Positions 1 through 7,293 of a stretch of DNA of 64,000 nucleotides are shown piece after piece. Position 1 is the first letter of the stretch. The number at the start of each line of letters is the position of its first letter. The position numbers and the translations under genes are program-made. The DNA is from JAMHWF01 sp035911095 (GTDB lineage Bacteria > Pseudomonadota > Gammaproteobacteria > Burkholderiales > Burkholderiaceae_C), in the NCBI GenBank assembly GCA_035911095.1, contig JAMHWF010000071.1:1-64000 (forward strand). The letters run 5' to 3'. The notes beneath the pieces were generated by a model, which worked only from the letters and a program-made list of their open reading frames with translations, ran no database searches and was not told the origin of the DNA.

Positions 1-36
1 GGCCCGCCCGGCCCGCCCGGCCCGCCCGGCCCGCCC
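1..36. repeat. 9-bp tandem repeat coding Gly-Gly-Pro
   Basis: Four perfect copies of the 9-bp unit ggcccgccc. Read on the minus strand in the DUF4198 frame they encode a Gly-Gly-Pro repeat. The array may continue past the window edge. A 9-bp unit keeps frame when copies are gained or lost, so the tail length may vary between strains. Confidence 0.85.
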
Positions 37-824
37 GCCGGGCGCGGCGGCGACGCGTTCAGCCAGTACATGCCGGCGGCCGGCCACTCGACCGTCACCT
101 CGCCCTTCGCATCGGTCGCGTACTTGGTCTCGCCGAGCTGGTCGCGGTAGCGGATGCCGCCGGGCACGACGCTCACCTCGAGCCCCGGCGCCGGCTTGCC
201 GTCCTGCAGGAAGCGGAAGGTCGCCGGCTCGCCCGCGATCAGGTCGTTCGGGTGTGTGACCGGCACCAGCTCGATGCCGCGTCCGGTCGGTTCGAGCGCC
301 TTGGTGGTCGGCTTGCCCGAGGTCACGAAGACCTCGGTGCGCGAGAGGTTCTGCATCACGCGCAGGTCCTGCGCGTCGGCCGGGATCTCCTTGGCCAGGC
401 TCTCGGCGCTGCCGCGCAGGCGCTTGTTTTCGCCGCCCTGCTTGAAGCTCGCGAACAGGCCGTCGTTGACGACCGCGATGCGGTAGGTGCCGGGCTGCAC
501 CAGCTTGACGTCGAAGGTGCTGCGGTAGCGCCCGGTGCTCGCGTTCTCGGCCTTCAGGCGCGTGCCGTCGGGCGCGAAGACCACCAGCTGGTCGAGCCGC
601 ATCGGCTGGTGCTCGAAGTAGAAGAGGTCGTTCGACACCGCGGCGTCGATCGTGACCCAGGTCTCGGCCTGGCCCTGGCCGGAAAGCACCGTGGCCGAAG
701 GCAGCAGCCAGGCGCGGTGGGCGGCGGCCGGCGCGGGCAGCAGGCCGGCGGTGGCGAGGCACAGCGCGGCGAGGGCGGCACTGCGGGCGAAGGGGGCCGC
801 GGGGCGGCGCAGTCGGAGGTTCAT
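1..824 (-). CDS. DUF4198 domain protein, C-terminus cut by window edge
   Basis: Partial gene running off the left edge; the start codon is at 822-824. The N-terminus is a signal peptide of about 35 residues ending in AAA before a His-Arg-Ala-Trp mature start, which is typical of DUF4198 periplasmic proteins found beside nickel, cobalt or iron uptake genes. The visible part is a beta-rich domain (segments such as GTYRIAVVNDG and VTVEWPAAGMYWLNASP) followed by a Gly-Gly-Pro repeat tail at the window edge. It is the last visible gene of a minus-strand operon that begins with a TonB-dependent siderophore receptor, so a periplasmic role in metal uptake is likely. The exact substrate is unknown. 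Confidence 0.85.
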   Translation of the reverse strand, partial: MNLRLRRPAAPFARSAALAALCLATAGLLPAPAAAHRAWLLPSATVLSGQGQAETWVTIDAAVSNDLFYFEHQPMRLDQLVVFAPDGTRLKAENASTGRYRSTFDVKLVQPGTYRIAVVNDGLFASFKQGGENKRLRGSAESLAKEIPADAQDLRVMQNLSRTEVFVTSGKPTTKALEPTGRGIELVPVTHPNDLIAGEPATFRFLQDGKPAPGLEVSVVPGGIRYRDQLGETKYATDAKGEVTVEWPAAGMYWLNASPPRPAGGPGGPGGPGG

Positions 825-917
825 GGCGGCGTCCTGGTGCGTGGGGTGGGCCGGTGACGGAAGCGGGGGCAGGGAGGCGGGGCGAGAGGCCTGACGGGCG
901 GCGCTGCGCGGGCGGCG

Positions 918-1448
918 TCAGGGCTTCAGCTCGACGCTGACCGCGCCGAGCTCGTGCGCGCCCTTGGCGCTCGCCGCCACCGGCGCGGCCGGCGGCCAGG
1001 TGAAGGGCACGCGCAGCAGCTCGCGGCCGCCGACCTCGCGCGCGGCCTCGACGACGAGCTGGTAGCTGCCCGCGGGCAGGTCCTTCAGCGGCGCCTTGGT
1101 GGCGGCGAAGTTGACGCTGTGGGTGCCCGGCGCGCGCGTCGCGCCGCTCAGGCCGTCGACCGGCATCGCGAGGTCACGGCCGCTCTTGCGCCACCAGGCC
1201 CGCATGTCCTTGAGCCACTTCGTGCCCTCCTGCTTGTCGTTGTCGACCTCGTACCAGACGGCGAGGTTGCCGGCGAAGGCCTGGTCGGGTTTCTCGATCC
1301 AGATCGCGACGTAGGGCTTGTGGTACTCGGCCACCGTCAGGCGCGGAATCTCGAGCTTGACGCCGAGTTCGGCGGCGAAGCCCGGCCCGGGCACGGCCAG
1401 CACCGCGGAGGCGGCGCCGAGCGCGAAGGTGTAGCGCATCGAAGTCAT
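918..1448 (-). CDS. DUF2271 periplasmic protein
   Basis: 176-residue secreted protein with an N-terminal signal peptide (about residues 1-25, ending GFAAE). The rest matches DUF2271: an early IPRLTVAEYHKPYVAIWIEK stretch, a WYEVDNDKQEGTKWLKDMRAWWRKSG block and a C-terminal beta-rich half. DUF2271 genes commonly accompany PepSY proteins and TonB receptors; here the PepSY gene is 28 bp upstream and the DUF4198 gene 93 bp downstream on the same strand. The molecular function is not known. A second in-frame ATG three codons in is an alternative start. Confidence 0.88.
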   Translation of the reverse strand: MTSMRYTFALGAASAVLAVPGPGFAAELGVKLEIPRLTVAEYHKPYVAIWIEKPDQAFAGNLAVWYEVDNDKQEGTKWLKDMRAWWRKSGRDLAMPVDGLSGATRAPGTHSVNFAATKAPLKDLPAGSYQLVVEAAREVGGRELLRVPFTWPPAAPVAASAKGAHELGAVSVELKP

Positions 1449-1476
1449 GGGCGGGATGTCGAAGGTCGTTCGAGGG

Positions 1477-2160
1477 TCAGTGGATGAAGAGGATCGCGAG
1501 CAGCAGCGGCAGCACCAGCCCCAGGCCGACGATCGGCCAGGTGTTCGGGCGCTGCGCGGCGTGCAGCTTGAGGATCAGGAGCCCGGTGATCGCGAAGACC
1601 AGGCAGGCGACGGAGAACAGGTCGATGAACCAGCTCCAGGCCGTGCCGGCGTGGCGGCCCTTGTGCAGGTCGTTCAGGTAGGCGATCCAGCCGCGGTCGG
1701 TGCGCTCGTACTCGACGGCGCCGCTCTCGCGCTCGATGCGCAGCCAGGCGTCGCCGCCGGGGCGTGGCAGCGGCAGGTAGACCTCGTCGGGGCTCCATTC
1801 GGCGATGCCGTCGCCGAGCGTCGCGTCGAGCGCCTCGGCGAGCCAGTCGCGCACCGGGGCCGGCAGCGCGCGGCGCTCGTCGCGGGCGCTGCCTTCGGCG
1901 TCGCCCTGCGCGTCCTCGGCCGGCGGTGCGACCGCGGCCTGCAGCGCCGGCGGCAACTGGGTCTCGCGCGTCATGACGCGGGGCTTGGCCTCGATGTCGC
2001 CGGCATGGTTGAGCGTGATGCCGGTGAAGGCGAACAGGATCATGCCGACCAGGCTCAGCGCGGCGCTGATCCAGTGCCAGTGGTGCAGCGTCTTGAGCCA
2101 GTAGGCGCGGCGTGCGGCGGCGCTGGCGGGCGCGGCGGGGGCGGTCATCGTGGAGGGCAT
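1477..2160 (-). CDS. PepSY-associated TM helix protein
   Basis: 227-residue inner-membrane protein. One membrane helix lies near residues 30-52 (LSLVGMILFAFTGITLNHAG), a PepSY-like periplasmic domain fills about 55-170, and two helices close the protein (FIDLFSVACLVFAITGLLIL, then VGLGLVLPLLLAILFIH). This layout is that of PepSY-TM proteins linked to siderophore uptake, where ferric-siderophore reduction has been proposed for some members. It sits between piuC and the DUF2271 gene on the same strand. The role in iron release is inferred from context. ATG at 2160 was used; an ATG at 2148 is also possible. Confidence 0.88.
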   Translation of the reverse strand: MPSTMTAPAAPASAAARRAYWLKTLHHWHWISAALSLVGMILFAFTGITLNHAGDIEAKPRVMTRETQLPPALQAAVAPPAEDAQGDAEGSARDERRALPAPVRDWLAEALDATLGDGIAEWSPDEVYLPLPRPGGDAWLRIERESGAVEYERTDRGWIAYLNDLHKGRHAGTAWSWFIDLFSVACLVFAITGLLILKLHAAQRPNTWPIVGLGLVLPLLLAILFIH

Positions 2161-2305
2161 CGGGGTCTCGAGGCCGCGGCAGCGGCGAGGCGGGAACCTA
2201 GGGGCCGATTGCGCAAGAAATGCGAACCCGCCGCTGCCGTCCCTGGTGCCCGCAGGGGCGGGGGGCTCGCCGCGGCCCTGCGCCGCGCACCTCGCCGCGG
2301 CGGGG

Positions 2306-2986
2306 TCAGACCTCGGCCCACAGCCGCAGCAGGTTGTGGTAATGCCCGCTCAAGGCCACGGCCTCCTCGGTGTTGCCGTGCTTCACGCGCAGCTTCTGGA
2401 TCGTCTGGTCGAGCTCGTGCAGCATCGTGCGCCGGGTGTCGTCGCGCACCATGCTCTGGGTCCAGAAGAAGGCTGCGATGCGCGCGCCGCGCGTCACCGG
2501 CTCGACGCGGTGCAGGCTGGTCGAGGGGTACAGCACCAGGTCGCCGGCGGGCAGCTTCACCTCGTGCGTGCCGTAGGTGTCGACGACGACCAGTTCGCCG
2601 CCGTCGTAGTCCTCCGGGTCGCAGAGGAAGAGCGTGTTCGACAGGTCGGTGCGCAGGCGCAGCCCCGTGCCCGGCAGCTGGCGCACCGCGCCGTCGACGT
2701 GCAGCCCGTAGTGCTCGCCGCCCTCGTAGCGGTTGAACAGCGGCGGCACCTGGCGCAGCGGCAGCGCGGCCGAGAAGTACAGCGGGTGATCGGCCAGCGC
2801 GCGCAGGATCAACTCGCCCAGCTCGCGCCCGAGCGGCGATAGCTCGGGCAACTGCCGGTTGCGCTTGACGTCGGCGCCCATCGCGCCGACGGTCTCGCGG
2901 CCGTCGACCCAGCCGCTCGCGTCGAGGCGGGCGCGGATCTCGGCCACCTGGGCCGGCGTCAGCACGCCGGGCACGTGCAGCAGCAT
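2306..2986 (-). CDS. piuC: Fe(II)/2-oxoglutarate dioxygenase, PKHD type (PiuC/YbiX family)
   Basis: 226 residues, the usual size for the PiuC/YbiX family. The iron facial triad is visible as H96-x-D98 (GLHVDGA) and H159 (SLHRVEP), with R169 (GARIAAFF) as the likely 2-oxoglutarate contact. The C-terminal block LHELDQTIQKLR is also typical of the family. These cytoplasmic oxygenases are coded beside TonB-dependent iron receptors and are usually Fur-regulated; their substrate is unknown. The gene starts 43 bp after the receptor gene, with a strong AGGAGG ribosome site before ATG at 2986, so the two are probably co-transcribed. Confidence 0.95.
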   Translation of the reverse strand: MLLHVPGVLTPAQVAEIRARLDASGWVDGRETVGAMGADVKRNRQLPELSPLGRELGELILRALADHPLYFSAALPLRQVPPLFNRYEGGEHYGLHVDGAVRQLPGTGLRLRTDLSNTLFLCDPEDYDGGELVVVDTYGTHEVKLPAGDLVLYPSTSLHRVEPVTRGARIAAFFWTQSMVRDDTRRTMLHELDQTIQKLRVKHGNTEEAVALSGHYHNLLRLWAEV

Positions 2987-3029
2987 CGGGTCCTCCTGCG
3001 TTCGTGCCCGGCGCTCGCGCCGGTGGCGG

Positions 3030-5381
3030 TCAGAACCGGAAGTTCGCGCTCAGCATCGCGCTGCGCGGAACACCGGGGTAGTAGCGGCCGCCGCCATTGT
3101 TGACGCGCGCGACATAGTCCTTGTCGAACAGGTTGTACACGTTCAGCTGCAGCGAGACGTTGCGGTTGATCGCGTAGGCGGCCATCGCGTCGAATACCCA
3201 GTAGGAGTCGACCTCGACCACGCCGGCCGGCGGCGTTGCGAAGCTCGTGTTGCTCGAGCGTGCGATCGAGTCGACGAAGCGCGCGCCGCCGCCCAGCGTC
3301 AGGCCGACCGGCAGGCGATAGGTCGTCCACGCGGTGAAGGTGTGGCGCGGGGTCCATTGCAGGACGCCGCCCGTGTTCACGTCGGTGCCGCGCTTGATCT
3401 CCGAGTCCATGAACGCGTAGCCGGCGCTCAGGTTCCAGTTCGGCGTGATCGCGCCGACCGCCCCGAGTTCGACCCCCTGCACCTGGCGCTTGCCGACCTG
3501 CGCGTACTCGCCGTCATCGATCTCGAGCAGCTCCTTCTTGTTCTGGCTGCGGTAGATCGCGCCGGTCAGCGCCAGCCGGCCGCCGAGCAGGTCCCACTTG
3601 GTGCCGAGCTCGATGTTGCTGCCTTCCTGCGGGTCGAGGTTCGGGTTGTTGCCGCTGCTGTTCAGGTCCGACAGCAGGAAGTTCGCGCCGCCCGGAGGCT
3701 GCTGCGAGACCGCGTAGGCGAGGTAGACGCTGCCGTTGGTGGCGGGCTTGAAGACAGCGCCGAGCTTCCAGCTGAAGAGGTTGTCGCTCGTCTCGAGGTT
3801 CAGCGACGAGGCCGGGATCTCGGCCGTGGTGCCGAAGGCCGGCTGCAGCACGCGGTTGTTCGAGAACTCGGTCTTGTAGCGCTCCAGGCGGATGCCGCCG
3901 GTCAGCAGCCACTGCGGCGTCAAGGTGATCGTGTCGAAGGCGTAGACCGCGGCCGTCGTCGTCTCGCCCTTGTCGAAGTTGCCGTTCGGGTGCGGGGAGT
4001 AGGTGGGCAGCGCGAAGTACGGGTCGGGGTTGTAGAGGTTGGCCGCCGGCACCGCGGTGCCGTTGGGCACGCCGGTCGCGCCGGCGAGCTGCTTGCGGTT
4101 CTGCTTCTCGTAGATCAGCTCGAAGCCGGTCGACAGGTCGTGCTTGACGGGGCCGGTGTCGAACGTCGTCGTCAGATTGGTCTGGTTGGTCAGGATGTCG
4201 TTCGTCTGGAACTTGCTCTGGCCGCCGTCGCTGTTGCGGTTGGAGCCGTCGGCACGGTTGCGCGCGACCGACCAGGTCGAGGGGTCGGAGAAGTCCGGCG
4301 TGGGCCCGTTCGCGGGGAAGAGCCCGATCACGCTCGTCACGCTGCGATACTGCTCGGAGCGGCCGTAGCGCGAGGTGTTGCGGACCGTCGTGCCCGGCTT
4401 CAGGTCGAACTCGAAGCGCGCGGTGACCATGTCGGCCTTGACCTGGTCGAAGTCGAGGATCGAGCCGTAGAAGTTCTCGGTGTCGACCCGCGCCGGGTTC
4501 GTCACGCCGTTGTCGGCCAGCAGCTGGTTGTAGAAGCCGGGCAGGCCGATGGTCGGGATGCCGCCGTCGGGCCGCCCGCGCTGCGAGATGTGGCTCGCGT
4601 AGACGTAGGCGCGCGCCGGCGTGCCAAGGCCGAAGGCGATCGCCGGGGCGACGGCCCAGGCGCGCTTGTCGACGTGGTCGCGGCCGGGCACGTCGCCGCC
4701 TTCCTTCATCACGTTCAACCGCACCGAGGTGCCGGGCAGGCCGAAGTCGAGCGCGCGGTTGAGGTCGGCGGTCACGCGGTAGCGGTCGGCCGTGCCGACG
4801 GCCGCGCTGCCGGCGACGAAGTTCTCGCCCAGCGGCAGCTTGGTGCCGAGGTTGATCGAGCCCGAGGGCGCGCCGCGCCCGTAGTCGGAGCCGGACGGGC
4901 CCTTGATGACCTCGACCTGCTCGATGTTGTACATGTCGCGGGTGATCGTGCCGAGGTCGCGGATGCCGTCGACGAAGATGCTGCCCTGGGTGTCGAAGCC
5001 GCGCAGCACGATCGAGTCGCCGGACTGCGTGTTGCCGTTCTCGCCCATCAGGAAGGTGATGCCCGGGGTGTTGCGCAGCGCCTCGCTGAGGGTCACCGCG
5101 CCCTGCTCCTGCAGGACCTCCTTCTTGATCACCGTGATCGTCTGCGGCGTGTCGACCAGCGGCTGGGTGAACTTGGGCGACGACGAGGTGTCGGCCTTGT
5201 AGTCGGCCTCCTGGCTCGACTGCACGCGCACCGGCGGCAGCTGCTGTTCGGCCGACGTCGTCTGGGCCGCCGCGACGCCCGGCCAGGCCAGGCCCGCGAC
5301 GCCGGCCAGCGTGGCCAGCGTCGGGGTGCTCAGGCGCGATTGCGGGGCAGCCGCGTGCTTGCGGCTCTTGATGTGGGCCAT
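3030..5381 (-). CDS. TonB-dependent catecholate siderophore receptor (Fiu-like)
   Basis: 783-residue outer-membrane receptor. The signal peptide covers about residues 1-40 (ending GVAAAQ). The plug domain begins near DTPQTITVIKKEVLQEQGA (about 77) and continues through LRGFDTQGSIFVDGIRDLG and VEVIKGPSGSDYGRGAPSG. The remainder is a 22-strand beta-barrel ending in the OMP signature terminal Phe (SAMLSANFRF). Length and motifs place it with Fiu-type receptors. It is the first gene of the iron operon, preceded by a GGAGGAG ribosome site and a candidate Fur box about 145 bp upstream. The specific siderophore cannot be told from sequence. Confidence 0.95.
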   Translation of the reverse strand: MAHIKSRKHAAAPQSRLSTPTLATLAGVAGLAWPGVAAAQTTSAEQQLPPVRVQSSQEADYKADTSSSPKFTQPLVDTPQTITVIKKEVLQEQGAVTLSEALRNTPGITFLMGENGNTQSGDSIVLRGFDTQGSIFVDGIRDLGTITRDMYNIEQVEVIKGPSGSDYGRGAPSGSINLGTKLPLGENFVAGSAAVGTADRYRVTADLNRALDFGLPGTSVRLNVMKEGGDVPGRDHVDKRAWAVAPAIAFGLGTPARAYVYASHISQRGRPDGGIPTIGLPGFYNQLLADNGVTNPARVDTENFYGSILDFDQVKADMVTARFEFDLKPGTTVRNTSRYGRSEQYRSVTSVIGLFPANGPTPDFSDPSTWSVARNRADGSNRNSDGGQSKFQTNDILTNQTNLTTTFDTGPVKHDLSTGFELIYEKQNRKQLAGATGVPNGTAVPAANLYNPDPYFALPTYSPHPNGNFDKGETTTAAVYAFDTITLTPQWLLTGGIRLERYKTEFSNNRVLQPAFGTTAEIPASSLNLETSDNLFSWKLGAVFKPATNGSVYLAYAVSQQPPGGANFLLSDLNSSGNNPNLDPQEGSNIELGTKWDLLGGRLALTGAIYRSQNKKELLEIDDGEYAQVGKRQVQGVELGAVGAITPNWNLSAGYAFMDSEIKRGTDVNTGGVLQWTPRHTFTAWTTYRLPVGLTLGGGARFVDSIARSSNTSFATPPAGVVEVDSYWVFDAMAAYAINRNVSLQLNVYNLFDKDYVARVNNGGGRYYPGVPRSAMLSANFRF

Positions 5382-5844
5382 CGGGAACTCTCCTCCTCGG
5401 TTGATCGGTCAGGCAGGCGTCGCACGGGCTGGCTTTCTGGAGCGCGCGCGGACGGCGGAACCAACGCGAGGCGGGGGGCAGATGGCTGGCAGCGACATTT
5501 GCGGCAGCGCCGCAAGACCGGAAACGGTAATAGTTCCTATTCTTGGCTGTCAAGGAAACGTCGCCGGACGGCACACGGGCAAGGGCTTGCCGCCGCCTGG
5601 CCGCCTGATGCGGTAGCTGACGAGTTACCGTCGAGATTGCGACAGTATGCGCAAACTTATCTGGGCGAATGCCCCGACGCGGGGCGACCTTCGGCGTCGA
5701 TACGCGCCGTGCTGGTGCGCGGCTGCATGGTGTTTTAGCAACAACCTTGTCGGCGTCGACACACTTGCCCGACGCCGCGCCCCTGCCCGCAGCGCCCTGC
5801 CGGGCCCCGGAGATGGGCCCCGTTGGCGCGTCTCGGGGCGCCGC
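5382..5844. other. 463-bp intergenic region between exporter and receptor genes
   Basis: Lies between the 3' end of the NodT-family gene and the start of the TonB receptor, both on the minus strand. It is less GC-rich than its surroundings around 5510-5560 and 5735-5765. It holds the candidate Fur box at 5526-5544 and the receptor ribosome site. No convincing gene was found; short open frames here are continuations of shadow frames. Confidence 0.6.
5526..5544 (-). promoter_or_regulatory. Candidate Fur box
   Basis: A 19-bp AT-rich site containing the perfect inverted repeat AATAG-GAA-CTATT (5529-5541) in a GC-rich background. It resembles Fur sites of other betaproteobacteria (AATAAGAATTATT-like). 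It lies about 145 bp upstream of the siderophore receptor start, where an iron-responsive promoter is expected. Identification is by eye. Confidence 0.55.
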
Positions 5845-7293
5845 TCAGCCGCGCGACGAGGCGCTGGCGGCCGTGGTCTGCGGCCGCTCCCAGCCGCCGC
5901 CGAGCGCGCGGTAGAGGTCGAGCGCGGCGGTCAGCCGGCCCAGGCGCAGCGTCGCCAGCGTGTCCTGCGCCGAGAACAGCGTGCGCTGCGCGTCGAGGAC
6001 GGTCAGCAGGTCGCCGGCGCCTTCGCGGTAGCGCAGCTCGGCCAGGCGCAGCGTGTCGCGCGCCTGCGCGACGACCGCCTGCTGTGCCTCGCCCTGGCGC
6101 CGGCTGCGGTCGGCATTGCCGAGGCCGTCGTCGACCTCCTTCAGCGCGCTGCGCACCGCGGCGCCGTAGGTCTCGACCAGCACCACCCGCTGCGAGCGGC
6201 TGAGCTCGACCTGGGCGCGGCGCTGGCCGCCGTCGAAGATCGTCTGCGCGAGCGAGAGGCCGAGCGACAGGGTGTGCGTCGGGTCGGCCAGGCGCAGCAG
6301 GCCGCTGCTCGCGAGCCCGCCCGAGGCCGACAGCGACAGGCTCGGCAGCAGCGCGGCGCGCGCCGCGACGACGTCGGCGTCCGCCGCCACGAGGTCGGCC
6401 TCGGCTGCGGCCAGGTCGGGCCGCCGCGTCAGCAGCGTCGAGGGCAGGCCCGGGGCCACCTCGGGCGCGACCAGCGCGTCGAAGCGGGCCGCCGGCGGCT
6501 CGTAGCCCTGCGGTACGCGGCCGAGCAGCAGCGCCAGCGCCGAGGCGGTCTGGCGTTGCGCCAGCTCGAGCGGGATCAGCGCGACGCGCTGCGTCAGCAC
6601 CTCGGTGCGCTGCTGCGAGACCTCGAGCTGGGTCGCGACGCCGTTGCGCTGGCGCGCCTCGACGATGCGCAGCACGCGCTCGGCGACGGCCAGGTTCTCG
6701 CGCGCGATCGCGAGCCGCTCGCCGGCCGCGAGCCACTCGAACCAGGTCGCCGCGACGCCGGAGGCGAGCGTCAGGCGCACCGTCTCGAGGTCGAAACGGG
6801 TCGCGTCGAGCGCGGCCTCGTTGGCCCGCACGCCGGCTGCGAGCCGGCCCCAGAGGTCGACCTCGTAGCTGACCGAGAGGCCGAGGCTGGTCGAGCGGCG
6901 GGTGCCGCTGCCCGCCGACGCGCCGCCGTCGCCGTCCCCGCCGCCGCTGCGGCTGGCCGAGCTGCCGCCGCTCGCGCCGACCGTCGGCAGCAGCGAGGCG
7001 CCGGCGATCTGCAGCGCGAGCTCGGCCTGGTGCACGCGCTCGGCGGCGATGCGCAGGTCGCTGCCCTGGGCCAGGGCCTCGTCGACCAGCCCGGGCAGCG
7101 GGACGGCGCCGAAGCCGCCCCACCAGTCGGCGCCGATGACCGCGGCGCCGGGCGCGACCGTCGCCGCCTCGTCCCAGGCGGGCGGCAGCGGCGCCGACGG
7201 GCGGGTCGCGGGCTCGGTGATCGCGCAGCCGGCGAGCACCGCGGCGAGGGCGAGGGCGGCGGCAGAAGGGCGAAGCGGCATCGAGAGGCTCAT
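5845..7293 (-). CDS. Outer-membrane efflux lipoprotein, NodT/TolC family
   Basis: 482 residues. An N-terminal lipobox (VLAGC, Cys23) marks it as a lipoprotein. Two OEP repeats follow, rich in long helices, with typical blocks VSYEVDLWGRLAAG, LASGVAATWFEWLA, LLTRRPDLAAAEADL and LSLAQTIFDGGQRRAQVE. This is the outer-membrane channel of a tripartite exporter. Its ATG overlaps the macB stop codon by 4 nt (ATGA), so translation is coupled to MacA/MacB and the three are likely one complex. An insert of Gly/Ser/Asp near residues 110-130 is low-complexity. Confidence 0.94.
   Translation of the reverse strand: MSLSMPLRPSAAALALAAVLAGCAITEPATRPSAPLPPAWDEAATVAPGAAVIGADWWGGFGAVPLPGLVDEALAQGSDLRIAAERVHQAELALQIAGASLLPTVGASGGSSASRSGGGDGDGGASAGSGTRRSTSLGLSVSYEVDLWGRLAAGVRANEAALDATRFDLETVRLTLASGVAATWFEWLAAGERLAIARENLAVAERVLRIVEARQRNGVATQLEVSQQRTEVLTQRVALIPLELAQRQTASALALLLGRVPQGYEPPAARFDALVAPEVAPGLPSTLLTRRPDLAAAEADLVAADADVVAARAALLPSLSLSASGGLASSGLLRLADPTHTLSLGLSLAQTIFDGGQRRAQVELSRSQRVVLVETYGAAVRSALKEVDDGLGNADRSRRQGEAQQAVVAQARDTLRLAELRYREGAGDLLTVLDAQRTLFSAQDTLATLRLGRLTAALDLYRALGGGWERPQTTAASASSRG

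Noticed and set aside
2859..5738. Long open frames on the plus strand opposite the siderophore receptor
   Set aside because: Shadow frames caused by high GC third positions; compositions are Arg/Ala/Val-rich without any domain, while the minus strand encodes a clear receptor.
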